Counted from the stretch's first letter, positions 11,760-20,700 are shown. The stretch is DNA of 27,766 bases from Larix sibirica (GCA_004151065.3 NWUY0304873352.1:1-27766); one strand, 5' to 3'. Program-made: numbers and translations. The notes: generated from the sequence alone by a model not told the origin.

Positions 11760-12190
11760 GGATATGAGATCCGGGATGTTATGCTAGATTTGGGATCTGA
11801 TGTTAACATTCTACTGAAGAAGTCATGGGAAGCTATGGGAAAGACCAGGTTAGTCTATTTATTATATTATCCTATTGAGTTGCGGATGGCCAATCAATAT
11901 TGTGTTTTTACCTATTGGCGAGTTATATAATGTGGAGGTAGACTTAGTTGTGGCTAAGACTTTTTGTTTACTTTCAAGTTATTGAAATAATGGATGAGAG
12001 CGATCCATATCCTGCATTGCTGGGTATTTCTTGGGCATATTAAAATTCCGCTGTTATAGATTTGAATAAAGAGACAATGACTTTTGAAGCTAATGAATGG
12101 TACTAGAGTCATTCAACCCTTAGATCCTTATCAATGGCCGTGGTATACATAACCAGGTGATTATGTGATGAAACGAGACGTATTATATCA
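11760..12190 (+). pseudogene. Aspartic-protease-like segment
   Basis: In the frame of 11781 the sequence MLDLGSDVNIL is legible, with the putative catalytic Asp codon at 11787-11789. It is followed by KKSWEAMG and, after a small insertion, PIELRMANQYCVF. This is the pattern of a pepsin-like retroelement protease: D-x-G, then a hydrophobic run, then the flap region. Further on, in other frames, scraps such as a PYPALLG-like run near 12010-12030 fit the second half of the domain. A frame ends at TAA near 11928. The D-L-G triad replaces the usual D-S/T-G, which plant copies often show. The fragment is not functional as read. Confidence 0.65.
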
Positions 12191-12250
12191 GATTTATCAT
12201 CTGACTTTGTTTGGGGAAGAGGGCTAATTACATAAATCCTACTACATATG

Positions 12251-12600
12251 GATCAATTAGTTGGTGAAGCATTCACTCATTTGATGGGAACTCAGAATAC
12301 ATGATGGAGGATTGGCAGCATAGAAGACAAAAGATCTACTATAGGAGGTGTGCAAATGTTAGGATAGTTTGGTGGATTGGTACAGAGTTGCGCAACACAC
12401 CAGTATATGATGGGATCTCCGATGTCAATGTTTTCCTGAGCACATTCGAGGAAACAATTGAGGAGGAGCGGAGAATACTTGATTTGGATATGGTTTTGAG
12501 AACTATTCTTGCTAGATGGTGGGCGATGCACAAGGATAACTTGCACACTTGGGATGAAGTACAGACCGTTGTTATGAAACACAGATTTTTCCCCTCCTGA
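12251..12600 (+). pseudogene. gag-like segment 1
   Basis: The best-preserved piece of the element: an ATG at 12301 opens 99 codons to TGA at 12598-12600. Legible blocks are TPVYDGISDVNVFLSTFEE (12391-12447), followed by ARWWAMHKDNLHTWDEVQ. They fit the retrotransposon gag fold: a proline-tyrosine-containing start, amphipathic helices, and an A..WW motif. Upstream, in another frame, GSISW near 12249 and EDWQHRR at 12304 appear to belong to the same original protein. Overlapping minus-strand frames (12292-12689) are shadows. Confidence 0.7.
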
Positions 12601-12644
12601 GTTCCAATGCCAAGATATTCCCATGGTAAAAGGAAAGTAATAAA

Positions 12645-12900
12645 GTGACTTGGGAAATCTATGGAGGAAGTATAGATCTGTTTGTCCATATCGATAACTG
12701 TGTTGTCAAGTGGGAAGATGAGGGGTTGTCGTTACAGTTCTGGGATCATTGGTTTTGTCATTCTTTGGGACCCATCCTGAAAGCTTGGTACATGCATGAG
12801 GAAACAAGGAGACAGACTAGAAACTGGATTTTTTTGTAGACTCAGTTCTGTGAAGATTTCTCATTTGTTGGTAAGTCTTCTGAGGTAACAGAGATATTAA
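12645..12900 (+). pseudogene. gag-like segment 2
   Basis: A 64-codon open frame (12645-12839). Its second half reads LGPILKAWYMHEETRR followed by TRNWIFL and, after one stop, TQFCEDFSFVGKS. The spacing of W-Y, a charged E..RR run, a second W and a F..DFSF motif resembles a retrotransposon gag core of a different type from segment 1. Two gag-like stretches in one element suggest either a composite protein or juxtaposed relics. Confidence 0.5.
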
Positions 12901-12914
12901 AGCTTATAAAATAA

Positions 12915-13220
12915 GTGTTGTTTATGAATAAGTTGTGCAATAGGCATCCTCCTACTATTTGTTCGCATCATCAGGAGATGTATGATTTACGAGTTCCCAG
13001 GACACAGTTAGGTCTCTTAGTCTATTGCAGAAAGGTTTTTCAAGGTCACGATGATCCAAATGAACTAGATGGATTGATACATCTGTTCTTTAAGGAGTCT
13101 GAGGGTAACAGGGAAATTAGGGATCAGCAACAGGATGGTGCCAGTACCTCATATACTCAGCCTGTGAAGTTGCGGAAAGTCAATATTGGGAGTGATGAAC
13201 GTCCTAAGTTAGATCTATAG
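12915..13220 (+). pseudogene. Linker region between gag-like and RT-like parts
   Basis: A 101-codon frame, hydrophilic in its C-terminal half (KESEGNREIRDQQQDGAS), ending in VKLRKVNIGSDERPKLDL, which resembles the stretch leading into RT in plant gypsy elements. The initial ATG comes after a break in the preceding segment and is probably not a true start. I assign no function beyond linker. Confidence 0.45.
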
Positions 13221-13640
13221 GGGACTATTGGGATGAAAAGACCGTGTTTGAGATCGAAGCTTTGCTTAAGTAATATGAATATCTATTTTGTAAAGTTTGA
13301 CAAAGATGAAAGGAATCAAAGGAAAGGGAACTTAGGAGAGACGAAGATTGAGTTGAAACTGGATGCTTGGCCTGTTAAGCATCGGCCCTATCGATTTAAT
13401 CCCAGGTTTAAAGAAAAAGCAAAACAATAAATTTCATAATGTTGGCTGGCTGCAGGTTTCATTTTTCCAGTGGATGAAGCTTAGTGGGTTAGCTCTATTG
13501 TGATTAAGAAGAAAAAGACCATGGAGGATATTGAAATCTGTGTGGATTTCAGAAGTTTGAACTCTGCATGTGTGCATGACCCTTTTACGACTCCCTTCAG
13601 TGATGAGGTGCTTTATCAAGTTGGGGTAAAATAACATATT
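13221..13640 (+). pseudogene. Reverse transcriptase N-terminal segment, core deleted
   Basis: The frame at 13233-13430 contains ETKIELKLDAWPVKHRPYR followed by FNPRFKEKAKQ, the classic lead-in to gypsy RT. After a frame change, 13452-13640 reads AGFIFPVDEA, TAG (13482-13484), WVSSIVIKKKK, ICVDFRSLNSACVHDPF, then TPFSDEVL and TAA (13632). These are RT fingers motifs. Instead of continuing to the palm, the same frame passes straight into RNase H sequence near 13645. The catalytic motif A aspartate and the YxDD box are therefore absent, roughly 150-200 codons lost by comparison with the family's usual layout. Confidence 0.75.
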
Positions 13641-14020
13641 CTTTATAAGACTGGAGCATTCTTTTGGACTCAAGAATGTGATGCTGCTTTCAATTTCTTA
13701 AAGTATAAGATGGTAAGTGATCCAATCTTTGTGTATCCTGATTGGAAGTTGGAATTTAATGTGCATATAGACGCTTGAGGAATTGCCTTAGGAGTAGTTC
13801 TTGCGCAACCTGGGGAAGGGAATCTAAATCACCTGATCTATTTTTATAGCAGAAAGCTTTCACAAGCATAGCATAACTATAAAACCACTGAAGGAGAAGG
13901 TTTCACTATGGTATATGCCTTGCAGAAGTTCATACACTATTTGCTAGGAGGTCATTTCAAGTTCTTCACTTATTACTCTGCTCTGAAGTACCTGGTGAAT
14001 AAACCTATGTTGGAAGGATG
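13641..14020 (+). pseudogene. RNase H segment
   Basis: Continuing in the frame of the RT fragment: YKTGAFFWTQECDAAFNFLK, then VSDPIFVYPDWKLEFNVHID with the conserved Asp before a TGA (13776-13778), then GIALGVVLAQP, IYFYSRKLSQA, TAG, HNYKTTEGEGFTMVYALQKF, and HYLLGGHFKFFTYYSALKYL. These match a Ty3/gypsy RNase H and the tether before it. Later copies of the family read T-D-H/S near the last block; here it is T-Y-Y. Two in-frame stops make it non-functional. Confidence 0.8.
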
Positions 14021-14028
14021 GATTTGCA

Positions 14029-14250
14029 GTGGTTGTGATTATTTCAAGAGTTATCCTTCTCGAAGTTGTGGTGAAGCAAGGTAAGCTTAATGTAGGTCCA
14101 GATCAATTGTCTCAACTAGAATCTGGTAAATCAGGAGGAGTGGTAGATGGTAAACTCCCAGATGTTTCTTTTTTGAGGGTTGAGGTTATACCTACCTTAC
14201 CAGGAAGGGTCCTTAATGTCCTGCCGCTACCCACCCTTTCCTTCCTTTCT
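14029..14250 (+). pseudogene. RNase H to integrase linker
   Basis: A 74-codon frame containing VVVKQGKLNVGPDQLSQLES, which resembles the G.N..AD.LSR motif that ends the RNase H region, followed by SGGVVDGKLPDVSFLRVEVI. Beyond 14250 the similarity ends, and no integrase zinc finger or D,D,E core was recognised. This is a frame change away from the RNase H segment. Confidence 0.65.
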
Positions 14251-15850
14251 TAATGGATGAAAGCGGCAATCATTCATTCCTTAGCTGCTAAGGCGGACAC
14301 AGACAGCGATTAAACACCGTTTGTTCATGAATGGAATAGGAAGATTTGCTCTCTTGTAAGAATCTACTTCTGTCACTCATGCAAGAGAATGAGATTCTTA
14401 CTTTATTGCAGAACATTCTGCATCAAGTAAGTTGACAGAAGAACATTAGCAGAACATTGCTTCTATTGTGAAGAAGATTTATTCTGAATCTTATTACTTT
14501 ATTCAAAGAGGTATTTCTTCTACTTTAATTCTATTATTAAGAGTTATCGTATACTTTCAGGAAATCTTCGGAACAAGGAGAAAAGAGCTAACCGAGTAGT
14601 TCTAGTTGATTCGTCACCCGTCTAGACTTTCTTATTTTTAGTAGCGAGGGTGGTCGTAGATCAGCTGATGCGAGGTCTCGGGCAAAGTGTAAACTAAAGA
14701 GCTAAGCTTAACAGTTACATCACATCAGAAACTACACTAAAGTTGACCAAATGGGAAGTCCCCCTCTTATAAGGAAGCCGCTAAGGAGAGTTCCGGCTAA
14801 GGTCAGTTTAGCTACTCCCTATGTGTAAAGAAAATCGCGCTTAGGAGTTCCTGCATCGGTTATTTGCCTAGTAGCTAATTTTCCTAGAGTTAATAGTTAC
14901 GAGCTAGAGCTTCCAAGGGGAGTGACATCTTCTAAGTCAGCTCTCAGGCCAGGAGTTCCCGCATCGGGTAGTTCAGTCTGCTGTGGATTTACCTTCTTGT
15001 AAGTAAGCCTCTACGGCAATTCCCCTCAGTCTAGTTCCGAGTTCCGGCTTCTATGCCAAAGTTTAAAGAATAGCGCGAAAGCAAAGCTCAGTCTAGTCTT
15101 TCGCTTTCCTCGAGTTTATTTTCTTTCTATTACCGGTCTCTCAGTTCGTTTTAGGCCCAAGGGGTCCACGTATTAACGGATATGGATTGAGAGTTTAACC
15201 TAACTGGTAGATGTGTTTATTTTACCTCTACCCATACCTTTGCTATCTATGCTCCAACCATGATAGCAATTGGATTATGCTATTGGTGCTTCTTTCGGGC
15301 AAACTGGTTCAACCAGCCCGGATAAACCACTTCTAGCTTTGGTTTCGCCCCCGCTTTTTCCGTCCTCACCTCCGCCTATACGGGATCAACTAGATTAGCT
15401 GCTATCTATTATTGCTGAACAGGGAGAGTCGGTTGGCTCAAAGCCCGATGGTTGGAACAATGGCATGTGCCACAGGCTATGGATGAGATCTCGGCTCCCA
15501 CTCCTCAGATCGTGGGGGGAAAGGAGGATCACTCAGTCTCCGCTCGACTAAAAAAGGAAATCGGTTATGGACGGATGGAGCCATCAAAGGCAGGTAGAAC
15601 CAACTTGGTCATCACGCTTTCCGGCAGCTATGCGATCATCATTCATCACTTCTCGAATTCCTACAATCCCTCCCGGGCTGGCTGGCGGACCACTTACCCT
15701 GCTTTTCAACGGCTTTCTTCCATTCCGGCAGACTACTATTTTGTATTCCTTTTTCTCTAATGCCCGTGAATCCCTTCTCTTTCTTTCCATTCCAGTAGTC
15801 TTATGCGGTCTGGTCTGTCCATTAGTTTTCTATATGTATATGGCTTCTTT
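14251..15850. other. No gene seen; hairpins and short repeats
   Basis: No gene is supported. A 10-bp perfect stem lies at 14356-14365 and 14392-14401 (26-nt loop). Aggagttcc(t/c)gcatcgg occurs near 14840 and again near 14952. A 7-bp stem lies at 15075-15081 and 15098-15104. Frames of 96-102 codons at 15452-15857 (+) lack any family resemblance; the last is hydrophobic near its end. The texture is like plant mitochondrial spacer, an impression rather than proof. Confidence 0.5.
14356..14401. repeat. Hairpin with 10-bp perfect stem
   Basis: gtaagaatct (14356-14365) pairs exactly with agattcttac (14392-14401) across a 26-nt loop. A smaller gcagaa/ttctgc inverted repeat follows near 14408. No adjacent gene gives it a terminator or processing role. 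Confidence 0.75.
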
Positions 15851-17250
15851 GATTTAGTAGAAAGCCTGGTTCAAGCCATCTCATAGGTCGTCCCTCAGTA
15901 CGAGAGATTCAAATGCTCTATCAATTCAAATGCGAATATAGGCCTTATTTCAGCAGATCCGTGCAAATAATCGATTTGAGTAAGGGTTTTATAAGATTAT
16001 AAAGGTCCGTTGATGGTCATCGGTCCTTACTTGAATTTAATAGTTCGATTCCCGGTCCCCGGTCATCTTTCTTCTAGCTTTTCGTTCTGTCTAGCGATTC
16101 CTGTAAATAAATATGTTCTACGTCCCCTGTTAGTATGGGTCCTGTCCCGTACTCTATTTATCGGTCTTAACTGGATCAATTGCTTTGTCGGAACTCTTCC
16201 CTTGCTTGCTTCATCTCGCCTATAATTCGATAGTATGGCATTCTTTCTTTAGTAACAAGCTGTAGTAACAAGGCTTGTTCAAACAAAAGTTGAATTTAGG
16301 GTAATGCTATAATCACGGAGTTATAGAGAGAAAATTAGTCATTTCCCTCTCCCTCTGGTAATACTTGGTTCACTTTATATGTGGCATTAATATTGGTCTT
16401 TGTGCACCTTGATATTTGGGGTGTTTTACTTGGATGGATGAGATGTCTTATTGAGGAGCGCTCCACATGCTATTTCCTCTCTTTACGAACCGAATCCAGA
16501 CCTTTGGGGATCGGCTTACTCATAATTGGAGAAATGCCGGTCTGGGAATGATGCCGGTTCCAATGCTGATGGGAATGCCCGTGTCCGAATGCTGATGGGC
16601 CTACTCTACTATCTCCTTCTTCTCCCCTTCTTCTTTCTACACTTCTTCTTTATCCCTATTATTTTGAAGTACACACAAGAAGCTGCTAAGAGTAAGTTAC
16701 TGCTCTAATAGAAGCACAAGAGTCTTTCCTAAAGCTCTCACTGCCACCTCCTTCCAATACTTTGATCCTGGACCTTAACGGGAGAGCCATTAGCAAGCCA
16801 GTAAGCAAGTAGAAAGCAGGTGTAAAAGCAAGTTGAAAGCCAGTAGCAGAGCCGCCATTAGCAAGTCAGTAAGCCGGTAGCAAGCCAGTGGGAGGGGATA
16901 GCCCTGCTATAGGGAATAGCACTGATAGAAAGCCAGTCTGATATGTCTTTCCTCATGGTTAAAGAGTATGATGAGTTCTACATTAATATGAAAGTTCTCA
17001 CTTAATGAAAAGATCTACTAAAACTCCTACTGTTCCTACTACTCTTACTGACCTTGGTTATCAGTCACACTATTGCTAGCTCTCCCTCCAATAAAAAGAA
17101 ACATTAGTTTGAACTGCCCGTTACGACTAGTTTTTCCTCAGGGTTTAGGGTTTCCAAGTATAGAGTAAGTTACCGTTCCAAGAAGCATGGTTTATTAGGT
17201 TAACTACTCCTTGATTTCTGAGGTATATTTTAGAACTACTCCAGGATTTA
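15851..17250. other. No gene seen; short repeated words
   Basis: No supported gene. Around 16530-16605 the + strand reads GNDAGSNADGNARV within a 60-codon frame, whose G/A/N/D composition resembles family B. Around 16790-16885 the words agcaagccagtaagcaag and agcaagtcagtaagccgg form a diverged short tandem array. Frames at 16010-16225 (+, 71 codons) are hydrophobic but unrecognised. Confidence 0.5.
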
Positions 17251-17251
17251 T

Positions 17252-17429
17252 TGAGTATGTAAGTAAGTGAGTACGTGAGCACGTGGGTACATAAGTACGT
17301 GAGTACGTAAGTAAGGCAAGTCAGATAACCGCACCTTGGAGTAAGGCAAGTCATAATCCACCTTGGAGTAAGGCAAGTCATAATCCACCTTGGAGTAAGG
17401 CACTGACGTTGGAGGAAGGCAAGTCATAA
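17252..17429. repeat. Tandem repeats: ~10-bp (a/g)gtacgtgag array and 27-bp array
   Basis: From 17252 to about 17310 a degenerate array of words such as gagtacgtga, gcacgtgggt and acataagtac runs on. It continues into a cleaner array with unit gtaaggcaagtc...ccaccttgga: 17311-17340 (30 bp, diverged), 17341-17367 and 17368-17394 (27 bp, identical to each other), 17395-17413 (short variant) and a partial copy to 17429. The identity of the two 27-bp copies suggests recent slippage or unequal crossing over. The minus-strand frame over it (17145-17381) simply translates the repeats into LTY and CLTPR motifs. Confidence 0.85.
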
Positions 17430-17770
17430 GGCAAGAACCCCACTAGTAGTGGAAGTGGCATTGGCAGCATTAAAACTACTAGCGGAACCAGGCCAAGCAG
17501 GATTAGAACCAGCAGTACCAATAGCATTTCCAGCATAACCAGTTCCCGTAGCAGTTCCAATATTATTCCTAGCAGCACCAATTGAACCAACAAAAGAAGA
17601 AATATCCGTCTTAGCAGCAGCCTCTTTAGTAGAACCAGCTAAACTAGTTGAACCTGCCTCTTCAGAAGCAATAGTTTTAGCTGCAGAGTTGTTGAACAAG
17701 TCTTCCTAGCTGAACCACCAACATTATTACCAGTATTATTTGAATAAGCTGTCCAAGCAGCAGAAGATCC
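17424..17770 (-). pseudogene. Family B: Gly/Ala/Ser/Thr/Asn-rich coding-like stretch
   Basis: The minus strand is open for 91 codons (17699-17424) with composition dominated by Ala, Gly, Thr, Ser and Asn, including IGTATGTGYAGNAIGTAGSN. Codons are mostly purine-first with T or A third. Upstream, after a frame change and an in-frame TAG, a second frame continues the same style (PGSSAAWTAYSNNTGNNVGG). Similar stretches occur at 23160-23260, 23510-23600, 26480-26660 and 26970-27365. No family is recognised: it could be decayed low-complexity coding sequence or a degenerate hexanucleotide repeat that happens to read this way. No signal peptide or catalytic motif is visible. Confidence 0.45.
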
Positions 17771-18300
17771 AGGATGCCATTAATGCTTGGCCATATTTGA
17801 AGAGTTTAGCACGTTAAAGGATGCTGCTATCCGAGAAATCTCTGAACTAGAGCCTATTTTTGACGAAAGAGATGCAGAACCCAACTTGGGGATGAGTTGG
17901 AAGGTGTGGTCGAAGAGTTGTTTTGGACCAGTTTTGCCTGAGTACTGGTGCTTAGTGCCTCTGCAACCAATAGGAAGAGCATTGGTGAGAGGAGGCAGGC
18001 AGGATAGTGACAAGGAGACGGGATACGTTTAGCCATTCACGCTTGCCAGGTAGGTAGCTAGGTAGAGTACTCTCTTTCATGCTTGTCGGCTAGTGCCAGT
18101 CAGCCCATAGTCGTTGACAGAGGAGGGGCCATTGACAGAGGGCTAATAGCAAAGAGGTGTATTTTACAAGAGGAGCGAAGCGGTTGGTAACACTTTAGTA
18201 AAGGTTCAGTAGGGTAGGAAGGATCGGTCAGAAGTCAAGGGTAAGGCAAGGGGTAGTAAGGCAAGGTTCGTTTATAGGTAGAGGGCTGAGACAGTATGTA
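17771..18300. other. No gene seen
   Basis: Overlapping frames on both strands at 17780-18036 (60-81 codons) are mutually exclusive. The + frame (TTG start at 17787) has an acidic run, ELEPIFDERDAEPN, but no known fold. From about 18175 purine-rich words such as aggtaggtag and gtaaggcaag lead into the repeat block that follows. Confidence 0.45.
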
Positions 18301-18810
18301 AGAGTGTAAGGAGGTTCCCAAGGATGATTTCCCAAGGATGCCAAGGCAGTATGGATGAGGATGAATGACTTGAGGGAGGGTAGAGATTAAGTATGAGGTT
18401 CCCAAGTCTAGTCCCAAGTAGGAGGTATGAGGTCATAGGGTAAAAAGTCTATTCCCACCACCAAAAGGCTGTAGGGCTTAGGTCCCAAAGGATAGTCCAA
18501 AGGAGGGTAAGAGTCAGAGGTCCCAAGGTAGTAGGTCTTATGCATAGGATCAAAAGTCTATTCCCACCAAAGTATGATTTCCCGAGGCTAGTCCCCCAGG
18601 GTGAGGTCAGAGGCGTTCCCAAGAATATTCCCACCCAAGGCAGCAGTAGGGCATCGGTTCCCAAGGCAGAGTGTCAGGATGTTTCCAATGAGGTAATAGT
18701 CGGTTTTGAAAAGTCTATCTATTCCCACTAAAGTCTGAGGGAGGCATAGGTCACAAAGTCTATTCCCACTAAAGTCTGTAATGAGGTTATCATAGCCCCA
18801 CCCAAGGCAT
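18301..18810. repeat. Family W degenerate repeat, locus 2 (large)
   Basis: About half a kilobase of imperfect tandem-like units of 30-50 bp. One landmark, aagtctattcccac, starts at 18445, 18554, 18711 (with 4 extra bases) and 18756. The other, ggt(t/c)cccaagg or close variants, appears many times, for example near 18312, 18393, 18480, 18518 and 18657. Gcataggatcaaaagtctattccc near 18542 matches gcataggtcaaaggctatttcc at locus 1 (near 997). Open frames on both strands here (63-79 codons) are by-products. The copies are too diverged to be recent. Confidence 0.75.
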
Positions 18811-18922
18811 GTATTATTTTTAGCCAAGGAAGGCTGCTGAGTGTAAGTCTGAGATGAGGTCTCGAGGGAGGGAGGTCAAGTTCCAGAGACTTAGAGACAT
18901 TGGCGTCTCGGAGACACTGCAA

Positions 18923-18940
18923 ACTACTACTACTACTACT
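18923..18940. repeat. (ACT)6 microsatellite
   Basis: Six uninterrupted act trinucleotides. It lies just upstream of the LINE motif, between two gtctc-containing segments (a gtctcggagac inverted repeat lies at 18905-18915). Confidence 0.9.
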
Positions 18941-18984
18941 ATGCGTCTCTGTGATGAGTTTTTTTATTGGCCACCTCCGCACAG

Positions 18985-19130
18985 CGCATGGACTGTCAAA
19001 TCTCATAAGGAGCACCATTGGGGTGAAGCAGGGCTGTCCTCTTTCCCCCACACTGTTTGGAATATATATATAAATTAGCTGGAATCCTTCCTGCATGAAC
19101 ATATCCAGCCCAGCGCGGGAGCCAAGTGAA
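18985..19130 (+). pseudogene. Non-LTR retrotransposon (LINE) reverse transcriptase fragment
   Basis: The + frame starting at 19020 reads GVKQGCPLSPTLFGIYI (19020-19070), then a TAA. This is the conserved RT block that lies before the catalytic YxDD motif in non-LTR retrotransposons (G-x-x-Q-G-C-P-L-S-P-x-L-F). After a frame change, LESFLHEHIQPSAGA (19079-19123) continues as expected for the family. Further downstream the FADD-type catalytic box was not found, so the piece is truncated. Q-G-C-P-L-S-P-T-L-F resembles clades common in algae, mosses and some other lineages more than the plant L1 form (Q-G-D-P-L-S-P), but clade assignment needs a tree. The 170-codon minus-strand frame across this region (18728-19240) is antisense to it. 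Confidence 0.75.
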
Positions 19131-20700
19131 TAAACCACCAAGCTGAGCATACCAGCCAGGTACCCTGAGTTCATATTGTAAGGGTCAGCGGACATAGTAA
19201 CTTTTATGCATTGTATCGAGGTCAAGGGTCGAGTTTGCATCGATGTATAGGGTTTAGTTGGAGGTATAGGTCTTCTATGTCTGGCGGATCCTCAAATTCC
19301 GAATTAACGTATGTAACGTTGCATCGTCATTACTTCCTCTCCTTGTCCAGGTAGGAACATCTTGATGATTCTGTAATGTAGAGGCTCTATGTATAGGTAT
19401 AGTTTTAGCTATAGGGTAGTTGCGTAGCGGAAAGTTGGGCTGCTTTATATCTCTTCCGGTGGTAACATGGGGCACATGGTATTTAATAGCATGAACATAC
19501 TACTAGTATTACTTCTTGCATGGAGGACCCTATGGCAAGTAGTCTTCGGCTAGTACACATAGATATGTGCAAGTGAAACGTAAATATGCAGGTATCTTAC
19601 ATCAATTGAAAAAGAAGTGTCTGAAGACAAGTCCCTTTGCATATTCCACATAGGATTCCCGGTGGGTCACCGGTCCAAGAAGAAATATAGGCACGGAGTG
19701 GAAAAGGAAGGATTTCATGCCTGCCATACCATTCATCATTCTGCTCGGGTCTATCTATAGCTTATCTGTCCCGTACTTGGCTAAGCGCTTCATTCATCCA
19801 AGTGATATAGGACATATATCTAGGTCTAAAATATATTCTATCCTGAGCTCAGCTGGAATAGTAAGTCATAGCGGTACCCAGAATGTAATAGTGAGACCAA
19901 TACTTTAAAGGGTAGTAAGGTAAAGGGTAAATAGGCAGATAGTAGAGGTAGTAAGTGCTTGCTGTACCCACTAGTCTTCCTGGCTTCATCAATGGATTAT
20001 TGGTAAGGGCAGCATTCACAAAAAAGGATAGGGCGAAGCCAATAGTAATTCAAGTTTGGTAAACCAGCGGGTGGATGCTCATAAGTAAAGTATTATGCTC
20101 CTTACCTCCCTCTTAAGATTTGTGCAAGTGTAACAAAGCATCTCACTAGGCCTATACTCACTGGAACTACCAAGCCCAAGCCTTCTGTGTTGGTGAAATA
20201 AAAAGCTTTCGCACCTATTAACTCCACAAGTAATAGGTACCCAGCATAAATCTTCAAGCAAGGTGTGATGGCAGGTCGTCTGTGTGGAATGCTGTCTGAT
20301 CGTCCAAAAGTTCTATGGGAAGCAGGCACGAAGTTTTTGGGGCATAGGTGAGGTACGGAGTAAGGTGGGTTGGTGAAGCAGGTGGGATGGTGGAAACGGT
20401 TCAGTAAAGGTAAAGTGAGGATAAAGAAAGTGGGTTGGTAGCAGACACTAAGAGTCTAAGTTTCTTCCTATCCCAGCCAGTGGGTTCTAATTAATCAATC
20501 GTATCCTGAGCTCGGCCAAAAAAGAAGTAATAGTGGTACCTAGCAGATTAATTAAGCAAGTGTGATTCCAATGAATGCAGTCTGTCTGGAAGGCCGTGAC
20601 TCTAAGCAAGTGCAAGGCGTGGAGCATGTAAAATCAAAGTTGTAAGGATCAGGTGGGTAGCAGGCAGTACTTCATCTCCTAAGTAGGGTGAAACAATATA
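19131..20700. other. No gene seen; pair of diverged direct repeats
   Basis: A diverged direct repeat shares atcctgagctc, then aa(g/t)a and agcggtaccca or agtggtacct: near 19838-19890 and 20507-20560. Gg(t/a)aagg-rich words recur near 19908 and 20340-20440. Overlapping minus frames at 20079-20329 (60 and 75 codons) are partly hydrophobic (KIYAGYLLLVELIGAKAF), unrecognised, and not called. A 6-bp hairpin (ccggtg-ggt-caccgg) lies at 19659-19673. Confidence 0.5.

Larger units (their letters stand above)
11760..14250 (+). mobile_element. Ty3/gypsy-type retrotransposon relic with internal RT deletion
   Basis: A degraded + strand element about 2.5 kb long. Domain remains appear in this order: aspartic-protease-like (11760-12120), gag-like (12251-12600), second gag-like (12645-12900), unassigned linker (12915-13220), RT N-terminal region (13160-13640), RNase H (13645-14020), RNase H-to-integrase linker (14029-14250). 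Stops and frameshifts interrupt nearly every segment. The RT core is missing and no integrase was found. Family order is normally gag, protease, RT, RNase H, integrase, so a protease-like segment ahead of gag is unusual. It may be rearranged, or belong to a lineage with an extra protease-like domain. I could not identify LTRs. Confidence 0.75.

Noticed and set aside
15880-15915. agtacgagag word resembling the sarcin-ricin loop of large rRNA
   Set aside because: The match is about 10 bp; the flanks do not follow the rRNA sequence.
16030-16060. Possible tRNA T-loop (gttcgattcccgg)
   Set aside because: The flanking bases do not make a 5-bp stem, and no cloverleaf is found upstream.
18301-18810. 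CRISPR-like array (repeated ~14-bp words with irregular spacing)
   Set aside because: Repeats are too short, diverged and irregularly spaced; no cas-like gene is present.
18728-19240. 170-codon minus-strand open frame, the longest in the window
   Set aside because: It is antisense to the LINE RT motif and runs across the family W repeat and the (ACT)6 run. Its Ser run is the antisense of the microsatellite. No domain is visible.
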